Origin: Halobellus inordinatus
GTDB lineage: Archaea > Halobacteriota > Halobacteria > Halobacteriales > Haloferacaceae
Reading direction: 5' to 3'
NCBI RefSeq assembly: GCF_024464655.1
Contig: NZ_JANHAV010000008.1
Location: 62,001-126,000 of the forward strand
Length of the DNA: 64,000 bases
Shown: in pieces, positions 17,819 to 25,888 of the stretch
How the letters are laid out: every line of letters begins with the position of its first letter
How positions within the stretch are numbered: position 1 is the stretch's first letter
Made by a program: the position numbers and the translations under genes
Notes under the pieces: model-generated
Told to the model about the DNA's origin: nothing
Seen by the model: the letters and a program-made list of their open reading frames with translations, nothing else
The model's database searches: none

Positions 17819-18958
17819 TCAGACTGCCATCACTTCGATCGGCACGAGGAGGAAACAGAGCGCGCCGAGCGCGAAGGTGGCGATTCCGACGAGCACCCGC
17901 GGCGTATCGAGCGGCGAGTCGTCGATCGGATCCGCCGGTCCTTTGAACGCGATCACGGCCGAGAGCAGTCCCCAGAACGCCCACAGTCCGACCGATTCGT
18001 TCAGCGCGTAGCCGAGTCCGTAGTGGAGGTACGCGGCGAGCCCGAACAGGACGGCGGGAACGAGCGCTGCGACGCGCTCTTGGGACTCACCGAGCATCGC
18101 GCGCAGGACGTGTCCCCCGTCGAGTTGCCCGACCGGAAGTAGATTCAGGACGGTGAAGAACATCCCGACCCAGCCGCCGATGATGACGGGGTTGACCGCG
18201 ACTGTCGGGTCGGCGTACTCGGTCGGTTCGCCGAGGAGACCTGCGAGGAGGTTCAAAAGCGGCGGATTGTTGAACACGATGACCTGCCCGCTCCCCTGGA
18301 GCGCCCACGGCGGCACCTCGACCGGCGGGAGTGTGAGGCCGACCGCAGTGACGACGATCGTCGCCGCCAGGCCGGCTAGCGGCCCCGCGACGCCGATGTC
18401 GAACAGCGTCTTCCGGTCCGGCATCTGCCCGCGCATTCGGATGACTGCGCCGAGCGTCCCGAACGGGAAGATGAAGGGAATCACGTAGGGGAGCGACACG
18501 TCGACGCCGTGGTACCGTCCCAGGGCGTAGTGACCGAGTTCGTGGGTCGCGAGCACTCCGAGTACGGCCGCCGTGAAGGGCCACGCACGGAGCACGAGGA
18601 GCGGATTCGCGAGGACGTCCGAGAGCGGGATGTAGTACCACGTCAGCGCGCCCACCAGAAGCGTCGAAACGACCGTCGCGAGGAAGAGCCCGAGGTTCTT
18701 CCACGGCACGCCGTCGATCCCGTTCGTCACGGGGCGTGCGACGACGACGTCTTGGCGGTTGTCCCGCGTCGTCGACACCTGTACCTCGTAGCCCGCCTCG
18801 CGGAACGGCTCCCACACCTCACGGACCAGCATCTGCTCGGGGACCAACGACTGGCCGTAAAAGAGCACGCGGTCCCCGTCGCGTCGGGTCTCGTGGAGAT
18901 GAAACACCGACTGGAGGTCGTCGACCGGCGGCTCCGCCGCCGAATCGGGGGAATCCAT
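17819..18958 (-). CDS. Site-2-type membrane metalloprotease (M50), short form
   Basis: Intramembrane protease of 379 residues. A soluble N-terminal domain of about 85 residues precedes six or seven helices. The zinc motif HELGH is at 139-143 in a membrane segment, and the third ligand lies in NLLPVGQLDGG near residue 270. Cleaves membrane-bound regulators or proteins within the bilayer. Start ATG 18958. A TATA-like GTTTATCC about 30 bases upstream (near 18986-18993) supports it. The window has a second, PDZ-containing relative at 23973; the two are different subfamilies. Confidence 0.9.
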   Translation of the reverse strand: MDSPDSAAEPPVDDLQSVFHLHETRRDGDRVLFYGQSLVPEQMLVREVWEPFREAGYEVQVSTTRDNRQDVVVARPVTNGIDGVPWKNLGLFLATVVSTLLVGALTWYYIPLSDVLANPLLVLRAWPFTAAVLGVLATHELGHYALGRYHGVDVSLPYVIPFIFPFGTLGAVIRMRGQMPDRKTLFDIGVAGPLAGLAATIVVTAVGLTLPPVEVPPWALQGSGQVIVFNNPPLLNLLAGLLGEPTEYADPTVAVNPVIIGGWVGMFFTVLNLLPVGQLDGGHVLRAMLGESQERVAALVPAVLFGLAAYLHYGLGYALNESVGLWAFWGLLSAVIAFKGPADPIDDSPLDTPRVLVGIATFALGALCFLLVPIEVMAV

Positions 18959-19137
18959 CACGACGTGATATGGCGTACAGTCGGATAAACTCCCCGACGG
19001 AAGGGAGTCGTGCGCGGAGCGTCGGGACTGCTCGGTGGTCGACGAATGGGGGAAGATGGGGGACGTTTGTCGGGCGGTCTACAGCGTGGCACCACGGAAC
19101 CTGCGGTCGGACGGGCTCGTGGGAGCGCGATCCGAGG

Positions 19138-19407
19138 TTACGCCGCGTCCTGTGCGGGTTCGATACGCCACGTGGTCGCGCTCGTGTACGACCACTTTTC
19201 GACGGTGAGCTCCGAGGCGGAGTCTTTGAGTTTCACCATCAGCGCGCCGATCTCCTTGGGAGAGAGACCGACTTCGTCGGCGATGAACTTCGATTTGAAG
19301 TACATCTCCCCGTCCTGCGCCTTGTCCAGCAGGAAGGACTTCAGGCGCTCTTCTTTGGACAGGTCTTCGCCGGTGGCGTCAGTGGAGGGTGTCGCGGTTG
19401 CGCTCAT
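19138..19407 (-). CDS. DUF7123-type winged-helix protein
   Basis: Protein of 89 residues, near-universal in haloarchaea as I recall (DUF7123, not searched). The core KSFLLDKAQDGEMYFKSKFIADEVGLSPKEIGALMVKL looks like a small winged helix, followed by a wing with KWSYTSATTWRI. The promoter is strong for this genome: TATA CTTTATATAC at 19444-19453 and a GAGGTGAC ribosome site at 19413-19420 just before the ATG. DNA binding is likely; targets are unknown. Confidence 0.82.
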   Translation of the reverse strand: MSATATPSTDATGEDLSKEERLKSFLLDKAQDGEMYFKSKFIADEVGLSPKEIGALMVKLKDSASELTVEKWSYTSATTWRIEPAQDAA

Positions 19408-19710
19408 TGAGTGTCACCTCACTCACCCCTTGTCGTCAGGGGAGTATATAAAGGGAGGAACGTTGGTGGAAATTCGGCTCGATTCACCGGTAAATCGTCG
19501 TCAGACGGTTATTTTAAGACGTATTCAGTATCTTTTAGACCTTTTAAAAAGCTCTCTGTATATTTATCTCAAGATTAGTTATTTGGAAGAAATTGTAGTC
19601 AGAGACCGTCGTTTGACCCTAGTATGGGAGGTGTACGCCGGCAAAAAGATCCGGTTAGTACGAAAGAGCCGCGCCCGCGACGCGTCGGATGAGTCAGTAG
19701 TGCGAACGTA
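19408..19710. promoter_or_regulatory. AT-rich intergenic region with the DUF7123 promoter
   Basis: Contains the minus-strand TATA box CTTTATATAC at 19444-19453 and a Shine-Dalgarno-like GAGGTGAC at 19413-19420 for the DUF7123 gene. From about 19490 to 19600 the sequence is unusually rich in A and T, with several runs such as TTTTAAAAAG. Both flanking genes read leftward, so this AT stretch lies between the start of DUF7123 and the stop of moaE. I see no ORF in it. Confidence 0.6.
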
Positions 19711-20532
19711 TCAGGGCCGATCGTGGACCCAGAAGTCCTCCTCGACGGTCGTTTCGCGCTTGAAGATCGGAACCTCGTCTTTGAGACGGTTGATCCCGTC
19801 GGAAACTGTCTCGAAGGCCTCCTCGCGGTGCCCGGCGAGGACGACGACGAAGACGATGTCTTCGCCTGTTTCGAGCGCCCCCGTCCGGTGGAAGAGGACG
19901 ACCTCCTCGACGCCCTCGCGCTCCATCAGTTCCGACTCGATCGTTCGCATCCGCTCTTCGGCGACGCCCTCGTACTTCTCGAAAGTGAGTCGGAGCGTCT
20001 CCGGGTCGTCCTCGCCGTCCTTGGCGCGGACCCGACCCGTGAACGTCGCGATGGCCCCCGCACGGCCGGCCCGCGGCGACGCCTTCACCTGTTCGACCAG
20101 CGTGTCCAGCGTCACGTGGGGTTCGGCGTCCGCGAGCGCATCGAGGACAGCCTCGACGTCGACGTCGTCGACGGTTTCGGCTTCGATGGCGACGTTTTCT
20201 GCTTCCTCGCCACCGAGCGCAACGGTCGGGAACGTCGTGTCGGGAGCACCCGTGAGGAGAGCGTGGTCGTACTGTGGCGCGAGATCGTCGAGCACGTCTT
20301 CGAGGCTCCGTCCCTCGCCCGCAGCGGCCCAGACGCCGTCACCACTGATTTCGTACGCCGCATCCGTCCCGTCCGGGCGCCCTTGAAAGCTCGAGCGGAC
20401 CGACATATCCGCCTGTGACTGCCCGAATCCGCCCGGCTGCTGCTCGACGAGGGCGACGCGGCCGTCCAGATGCGGTGCAACGCGTTCACAGAGAGCGAGC
20501 GCGCCGGGTCCAACGACTCCGAGTACCTGCAT
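19711..20532 (-). CDS. moaE: MobB-MoaE fusion, molybdopterin synthase catalytic subunit
   Basis: Fusion of 273 residues. Residues 1-120 have a degraded MobB-like domain starting MQVLGVVGPGALALCERVAP, with a glycine-rich loop where MobB has a P-loop. Residues 135-265 are MoaE: ASPRAGRAGAIATFTGRVR, TFEKYEG, VVLFHRTGALETGEDIVFVVVLAGHR and PIFKRETTVEEDFWV, which carries the active-site Lys. MoaE transfers sulfur from MoaD to make molybdopterin. This two-domain form is usual in haloarchaea. It is divergent from pyrH. Confidence 0.93.
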   Translation of the reverse strand: MQVLGVVGPGALALCERVAPHLDGRVALVEQQPGGFGQSQADMSVRSSFQGRPDGTDAAYEISGDGVWAAAGEGRSLEDVLDDLAPQYDHALLTGAPDTTFPTVALGGEEAENVAIEAETVDDVDVEAVLDALADAEPHVTLDTLVEQVKASPRAGRAGAIATFTGRVRAKDGEDDPETLRLTFEKYEGVAEERMRTIESELMEREGVEEVVLFHRTGALETGEDIVFVVVLAGHREEAFETVSDGINRLKDEVPIFKRETTVEEDFWVHDRP

Positions 20533-20685
20533 ACTCCGAATTCGGGGCGGGAAGCGGCTTTATCCTGTCGGCTACGGTGCTGCACGCGGCGGGGCGACCC
20601 GCGCCGGCGTCACTCGCTCGTGGCGCTGCGGCCCCGCGTACGCGGTTGACAACCCTTAAGCCCGGTTCGCGGCAACGTCGGTGCA

Positions 20686-21405
20686 ATGAGAGTCGTCGTC
20701 TCCATCGGTGGGAGCGTGCTCGCTCCGGACCTCGACGCCAGGCGCGTCGAGGGCCACGCAGCGGTCGTCGAGACACTCGCGGAGGAAGGCTGTGAGATCG
20801 GCGCCGTCGTCGGCGGCGGCGGCGTCGCGCGCGATTACATCGGCGCGGCCCGCGAGCTGGGAGCCAACGAGGTCCAGTTGGACCAGATCGGCATCGACGT
20901 GACCCGAATCAACGCTCGATTGCTCATCGCCGCACTCGGTCCCAGCGTCGACCCGAAAGTCGCCCACGACTACGAGGACGCCGGCGACGCGATCCGGCGC
21001 GGCGACGTCTCGGTGATGGGCGGCGTGATGCCCGGGCAGACGACCGACGCTGTCGCGGCGGCCCTCGCCGAGTACGTCGGAGCCGACCTGCTCGTCTACG
21101 CGACCAGCGTCGACGGCGTCTACAGCGCCGACCCAAGCACCGACGACGACGCCGAGAAGTACGAACAGTTGACTGGTGGGGAACTGGTCGACGTGATCGC
21201 CCCGATGAGTCGCGACGCCGGCGCGTCGGCCCCGGTCGATCTGCTGGCCGCGAAGCTCATCGAGCGCGCGGAGATGCGGACGATCGTGCTCGACGGAACC
21301 GACCCCAGTCGGATCGAGGACGCCGTCCTCCGCGGCGAGCACACCGGCACCGACATCGTCCCGACGGGCGTCGACGGCGAACCGAGCTACTGGACGCAGC
21401 GATAA
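20686..21405 (+). CDS. pyrH: Uridylate kinase
   Basis: UMP kinase of 239 residues, archaeal short type, of the amino acid kinase fold. It shows MRVVVSIGGSVLAP at the start, the GGGGVARDYI loop near residues 44-53, DLLVYATSVDGVYSADP, and TDIVP near the end. It makes UDP from UMP for RNA and DNA synthesis. The ATG at 20686 has a TATA-like CCTTAAG about 30 bases upstream, so a leaderless start is likely. lysS follows after three bases, clearly one operon. Confidence 0.95.
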   Translation: MRVVVSIGGSVLAPDLDARRVEGHAAVVETLAEEGCEIGAVVGGGGVARDYIGAARELGANEVQLDQIGIDVTRINARLLIAALGPSVDPKVAHDYEDAGDAIRRGDVSVMGGVMPGQTTDAVAAALAEYVGADLLVYATSVDGVYSADPSTDDDAEKYEQLTGGELVDVIAPMSRDAGASAPVDLLAAKLIERAEMRTIVLDGTDPSRIEDAVLRGEHTGTDIVPTGVDGEPSYWTQR

Positions 21406-21408
21406 CCG

Positions 21409-23055
21409 ATGAGCGAAGACAGAGAGACGCAAGACGCAGACGACGCGAGTGCAGAACCGAAGCGCGCGTTCTGGGCCGACGAGGTCGCAGACGAGATCGA
21501 GGCACGCGATCCCGAGGACCCGATCGTGATCAAAGGCGGCGTCTCCCCCTCCGGCGTCGCCCACCTCGGGAACTTCAACGAGATTATGCGTGGCTACTTC
21601 GTCGCTGCGGTGCTCCGCGAGCGCGGCCACGAGGTCCGGCAGGTCTTCACCAGCGACGACCGCGACCCGCTCCGGAAACTCCCCCGAAAGCTCGCCGACA
21701 CGGACGGGAACATCGTCGGTCTCGGCGACGTCGACGCCGGGGCTCTCGGCCGGAATCTCGGGCGGCCGTACACGGACATCCCGGACCCGTTCGGGGAGTC
21801 TGAATCCTACGCCGCTCACTTCGCGGCGCTCCTGAAAGCCGACGCCGACCGCCTCGGTGTGCCGGTCGAGATGCTCTCGAACACCGAACTCTACGAAGAC
21901 GGCACCTTCGACGAGGTCGTCGAGCACGTCCTCGGACACGCCGACACGGCGCGGGAGGTGCTCTCGGAGTACCAGGCGAAGGTCGACGCCGACTACGTTC
22001 CGTTCAACCCCATCTGCGAGGAGTGCGGGAAGATCACCGAGAGAGTCACGTCGATCGACCTCGAGGCCGGCACTGTCGACTACGTCTGCACCGATATGAC
22101 CGTCGGCGACGAGACCATCGAAGGCTGCGGCCACGAGGGTACGGCAACGTTCCGGGAAGGGAAACTCCCCTGGCGCTTCGAGTGGCCCGGCCAGTGGCAG
22201 GTGCTCGGCGTCGACTTCGAGCCGTTCGGCAAGGACCACGCCGAGGGATCGTGGCCGTCCGGTGAGGACATCGCCCGCAACGTCCTCGGCATCGAGCCAC
22301 CCGTGCCGATGGTCTACGAGTGGTTCACGCTCAACGGCGAGGCGCTGTCGTCCTCACAGGGCAACATCGTGACCGTCCCGGAGATGCTCGACCTCCTCGA
22401 ACCCGAGGTACTCCGGTACTTCTTCGCGCTCAATCCCCGGAAGGCCCGGGACCTCGACATCTCCCGACTGGACCAACTCGTCGACGACTTCGACCGCTTC
22501 GAGCGGGCGTACTTCGGCGACGTCGACGACGAGACGCTGACCGCGTTCGCCGAGCGCGCGTACCCCTTCGTCGTCGACGAGGTGCGCGAGGACCGCGTGC
22601 GGCTTCCCTACACGTTCGCGGCCGTCCTCGGGATGACCGACGACCGCGACCTCCGGATCGAGATGGCCCGCAACGAGGGGTACTTCGACGACGACACGCC
22701 CGAGTGGGCGATCGAGGAGGCACTCGAACGCGTCGACAGAGCCCGGGCGTGGGCCGAACGCCTGGACAACGAGTACAACTACCGGATCCAGGAAGACCTC
22801 CCGGAGGTCGACGTCGACGACGCGGTCGCGGCCGCACTCGACGAGCTCGCGGAGTTCGTCGCGGTGGGACACGACGGCGAGGAGATCCAAGGGGAGATGT
22901 ACGAGACGGCGCGCCGGCACGACATCGAGGTCGGCGACTTCTTCGAGGCGGGCTATCTGCTGTTCTTCGATCAGCCGCAGGGGCCGCGTCTCGGGGAGTT
23001 CCTCGGCGAACTCGACACCGAGTTCGTCGTCGCGCGGTTGCGGCGCGAGTCGTAG
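21409..23055 (+). CDS. lysS: Lysyl-tRNA synthetase, class I
   Basis: Class I LysRS, the archaeal type, 548 residues. The HIGH-like motif is HLGN at 52-55 within SPSGVAHLGN, and the KMSKS equivalent is LSSSQGN at 313-319. Between them is a zinc-like CEECGK and CTD..GCGHEG region. The C-terminal anticodon-binding helical domain is complete. The gene follows pyrH by three bases. Downstream is a T-rich terminator-like element at 23134. Confidence 0.95.
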   Translation: MSEDRETQDADDASAEPKRAFWADEVADEIEARDPEDPIVIKGGVSPSGVAHLGNFNEIMRGYFVAAVLRERGHEVRQVFTSDDRDPLRKLPRKLADTDGNIVGLGDVDAGALGRNLGRPYTDIPDPFGESESYAAHFAALLKADADRLGVPVEMLSNTELYEDGTFDEVVEHVLGHADTAREVLSEYQAKVDADYVPFNPICEECGKITERVTSIDLEAGTVDYVCTDMTVGDETIEGCGHEGTATFREGKLPWRFEWPGQWQVLGVDFEPFGKDHAEGSWPSGEDIARNVLGIEPPVPMVYEWFTLNGEALSSSQGNIVTVPEMLDLLEPEVLRYFFALNPRKARDLDISRLDQLVDDFDRFERAYFGDVDDETLTAFAERAYPFVVDEVREDRVRLPYTFAAVLGMTDDRDLRIEMARNEGYFDDDTPEWAIEEALERVDRARAWAERLDNEYNYRIQEDLPEVDVDDAVAAALDELAEFVAVGHDGEEIQGEMYETARRHDIEVGDFFEAGYLLFFDQPQGPRLGEFLGELDTEFVVARLRRES

Positions 23056-23133
23056 CGGTGCAATGCGGTGCAGTGCGGTGCGGCGCGGAGACGGGCGATC
23101 GAACCGCGAGGCGAGCGCAGCGAGCCGAGCGGG

Positions 23134-23154
23134 TTTTTTGGTCCAGCTTTTTTG
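23134..23154 (+). terminator. T-run element downstream of lysS (copy A of a paired intergenic motif)
   Basis: Two T-runs separated by GGTCCAGC follow a GC-rich stretch, 78 bases after the lysS stop. Archaeal transcription ends at T-runs, so this probably terminates pyrH-lysS. A closely similar T-run, CCAGC, T-run block occurs at 23868-23886 on the same strand. Confidence 0.55.
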
Positions 23155-23210
23155 ACCGGGGTCGAGCGCCGCCGAAGGCAGCGCGAGGCCCCGGTGAACA
23201 AAGGTGGGTG

Positions 23211-23771
23211 TTAATTCTCCTCGATCGCGTCGACCACGACCATCCCGACCACGAGCAGCCGAGGGTCGACCTCGTCGCCGTGGAGTTCGATCGAGTACTT
23301 ATCGCGGAGCGAGAAGTGCTCGTGGGCCTCGCCGACGACGCGTCCGTCCGGCGTGACGACCTCGTAGGAGAACGGAATCAGCGTCGTGAGGAGGCGGCGG
23401 GCGATCGCCAGCGGGACGTTGTCCTCGCGGATACTCGCGACGACGGTCCCGTCGGGGGCGAGCAGCGAGTACTCGTGTTTGAAAAACGAGATCACCTCGC
23501 GTTTGACCGCGCCGACGCGCTCGCCCGACTGGGAGTCGACGATGTCGTAGGCGGAAGCGATGTCGAGGATGCTGCTGGCTTTGACTCGAAAGCGCTCGGC
23601 ACCCGTCTCGGGATCGGTGAAGCGAAAGTCCTCCTTGAGCCGGAACTTCTTCTGGGCTGATTCGAGGATCGGCGTGTCGTCCTCGTAGACGCGGTACTTG
23701 TTTCCGATGGCGATCTTCTGGCGGACCTCATAAGAGCGGCTGTCGAACATTTGCCGTGGATTGCGCGGCAT
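23211..23771 (-). CDS. LURP-one-related / tubby-like protein
   Basis: Protein of 186 residues with the LURP-one (tubby C-terminal-like) beta-barrel fold. Start-to-end features are MFDSRSYEVRQKIAIGNKY near residues 9-27, alternating strands with ESAQKKFRLKEDFRFTD, then FSLRDKYSIEL and a C-terminal hydrophobic helix (PRLLVVGMVVVDAIEEN). Relatives include phospholipid scramblases and plant LOR proteins. A membrane-lipid or membrane-state role is possible but undemonstrated in archaea. ATG 23771 was preferred to the in-frame TTG two codons upstream. T-run elements lie on both sides. Confidence 0.8.
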   Translation of the reverse strand: MPRNPRQMFDSRSYEVRQKIAIGNKYRVYEDDTPILESAQKKFRLKEDFRFTDPETGAERFRVKASSILDIASAYDIVDSQSGERVGAVKREVISFFKHEYSLLAPDGTVVASIREDNVPLAIARRLLTTLIPFSYEVVTPDGRVVGEAHEHFSLRDKYSIELHGDEVDPRLLVVGMVVVDAIEEN

Positions 23772-23849
23772 CTGCAAAAGGGGTTCGCACGGGGAGAATC
23801 ACAGACCGTAGGCTGCGTTTGCGACCGACTCTCGGCCGCAAAGCGTAGA

Positions 23850-23886
23850 CCGCGAGTCTCGCGGTAGTTTTTGAACCAGCTTTTTG
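23850..23886 (+). repeat. Hairpin followed by T-run/CCAGC/T-run (copy B)
   Basis: CCGCGAG at 23850-23856 and CTCGCGG at 23858-23864 make a perfect seven-pair stem with a one-base gap, and a T-run, AACCAGC and second T-run follow at 23868-23886. It resembles an intrinsic terminator on the plus strand, but no plus-strand gene lies just upstream. It matches copy A after lysS, so it may be a repeated extragenic element or the end of an unannotated RNA. Confidence 0.5.
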
Positions 23887-23972
23887 CAAGGAGGGTGCGC
23901 CTTCGGGACACTCGACGCAGTAAAAAGGTAGAGAGGGAACATCTTTCTGCGCGCGACCCTTGCGTTCCGACG

Positions 23973-25787
23973 ATGAACACGCTTCTGTGGGTGCTCGTCG
24001 GGCTCGCCGCGTACTCGGCAGCCGCGCTTTTCCTCTCGCAGCGCGGACTCTTGCCCTCCTCCGTTCGAATCCAGGGACCGTTCACGACCGTCCACACGAA
24101 ACGCGGCCGGGACTTCATCGACTGGATCGCGACGCCGAAGCGGTTCTGGCGCGCGTGGACCAATCTCGGCGTCGGCGCGACCCTCGTCGTGATGGCGGGG
24201 ATGTTCTTCTTCCTGCTCGTGCAGGGGATCGCGATCGCGCGCAACCCGCCGCCGCCGTCCTCGGTGAATCAGCCACAGAACTTCCTCGTGATCCCCGGCG
24301 TCAACGACTTCCTACCGCTCTCTGTCGCCCCCGAGATCGTCTTCGGCCTGCTGGTCGGCCTCGTGGTGCACGAGGGAGGCCACGGCATCCTCTGTCGCGT
24401 CGAGGACATCGACATCGAGTCGATGGGCGTCTTCCTCTTCACCATCATTCCGCTGGGGGCGTTCGTCGAACCCAACGAGGAGAGCCAGCGAAACGCCAGC
24501 CGCGGCGGTCGGACCCGGATGTTCGCCGCGGGCGTGACGAACAACTTCTTCGTCACGTTCGTCGCGTTCGTCCTCCTCTTCGGCCCGATCATCGGGAGCA
24601 TCGGCGTCGCGCCGGGGATGGCCGTTCAGGGCGCCTACGACGGCTCGCCCGCGTCGACCGCGGGGATCGCACAGGGCGATCGGATCACTGCTGTCGGTGG
24701 CGTCCCCGTGAGCAACGAGAGCTCACTCGATACGGCTCTGCTCGGCACCGACCAGCGAACAGTGACAGTCGAACTCGACAGCGGCGAGAGCGCGGCTGAT
24801 CGGGAGGTGCGAACCGTCGACGTCCAGCGGTCGCTCGTCGTCGCGGGGTCGGTGGCTGGAAACCCGGCGAACCTCAGTATCGAGGGCGAACCGATCGCCG
24901 TCACCCAGGTGAACGGCTCGGCGGTCTACACGCGGACGGGCTTCGCCGAAGCCGTCGGTGAGAGTCGCTTCGCAGAGCTCACGACCGACCGCGGAACTGT
25001 CACGATCCCGGTCGGCGCGTACCTCACGCGAGTCGCTCAGGACGGACCGCTCGCACAGTCCGGCGCGCCGACCGATCCGGGCGTGATCGTGATGGCGATC
25101 GACGGCGAGCGCGTCGCCTCCTCGACGGAACTCACCCGCGCGCTCGACGCGACCGAGCCGGGCCAGACGGTCGCTGTCGAACTCTACCACGACGGGACGG
25201 TCGAGACCTACGAGGTGACGCTCGGCGAGAACCCCCGGGACGGCACCGGCTTCCTCGGTGTCAACATCTTCCCGGGGACGAGCGGACTGCTGATAACTGA
25301 CTTCGGCGTGCAGTCGTACCCGGCAGGGACGTACGTGGAACTCCTCGGCGGCGACGGCGGTCCCGACGCGACCGGGCTCACCGGCCCCGTCGCGGACTCG
25401 CCGCTCGCGACCGTCTACGTCGCGCTCGTGCTCCCCCTCGCGTCACTCGTGCTGGGAATCCCGAACTTCCCCGGCTTCACCGGAGCCGTGTTCAACTTCT
25501 ACGCCATCACCGGACCGCTCGGCTTCCTCGGGACGGGCGTGTTCCTCCTCGCGAACGTCGCCTTCTGGATGGCGTGGATCAACCTCCAGCTCGGGCTGTT
25601 CAACTGCATCCCCGGCTACCCACTCGACGGCGGGCGAATCCTCCGAGCGAGCGTCGAGGCGGTCGTCTCGCGACTGCCGATCTCGGACCGTGATCGGGTC
25701 GTGACAACCATCACGACCGGTATCGGACTGACGATGTTGGCGTCGCTGTTGCTGCTCGTGTTCGGCCCGACCGTCCTCGGCGGGTAA
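23973..25787 (+). CDS. Site-2 protease with PDZ domains
   Basis: Membrane protease of 604 residues. An N-terminal helix is at 1-20, a helix pair follows around 66-90, and the zinc motif HEGGH lies at 133-137 in GLLVGLVVHEGGHGIL. Two PDZ-like regions fall roughly at 215-300 and 345-430. The C-terminal membrane block includes CIPGYPLDGGRILRA with the third metal ligand Asp. The HEGGH variant keeps both His and the Glu. ATG 23973 was chosen; the open frame upstream is antisense to nothing but has Arg-rich composition. Regulated proteolysis of membrane factors is the expected role. Confidence 0.9.
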   Translation: MNTLLWVLVGLAAYSAAALFLSQRGLLPSSVRIQGPFTTVHTKRGRDFIDWIATPKRFWRAWTNLGVGATLVVMAGMFFFLLVQGIAIARNPPPPSSVNQPQNFLVIPGVNDFLPLSVAPEIVFGLLVGLVVHEGGHGILCRVEDIDIESMGVFLFTIIPLGAFVEPNEESQRNASRGGRTRMFAAGVTNNFFVTFVAFVLLFGPIIGSIGVAPGMAVQGAYDGSPASTAGIAQGDRITAVGGVPVSNESSLDTALLGTDQRTVTVELDSGESAADREVRTVDVQRSLVVAGSVAGNPANLSIEGEPIAVTQVNGSAVYTRTGFAEAVGESRFAELTTDRGTVTIPVGAYLTRVAQDGPLAQSGAPTDPGVIVMAIDGERVASSTELTRALDATEPGQTVAVELYHDGTVETYEVTLGENPRDGTGFLGVNIFPGTSGLLITDFGVQSYPAGTYVELLGGDGGPDATGLTGPVADSPLATVYVALVLPLASLVLGIPNFPGFTGAVFNFYAITGPLGFLGTGVFLLANVAFWMAWINLQLGLFNCIPGYPLDGGRILRASVEAVVSRLPISDRDRVVTTITTGIGLTMLASLLLLVFGPTVLGG

Positions 25788-25888
25788 GGCAAATTTCGGC
25801 TGCGACCCCGCGGCCACGCCGCAGATCGATTCCCGTCGGCCGAGAACGACTCGCAACGCCCATACGGGTGGCGTGCTAACCCCGGCGT

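Noticed and set aside
23057-23086. 10-bp GC-rich tandem repeat after lysS
   Set aside because: Only three imperfect units of low complexity. No function suggested.
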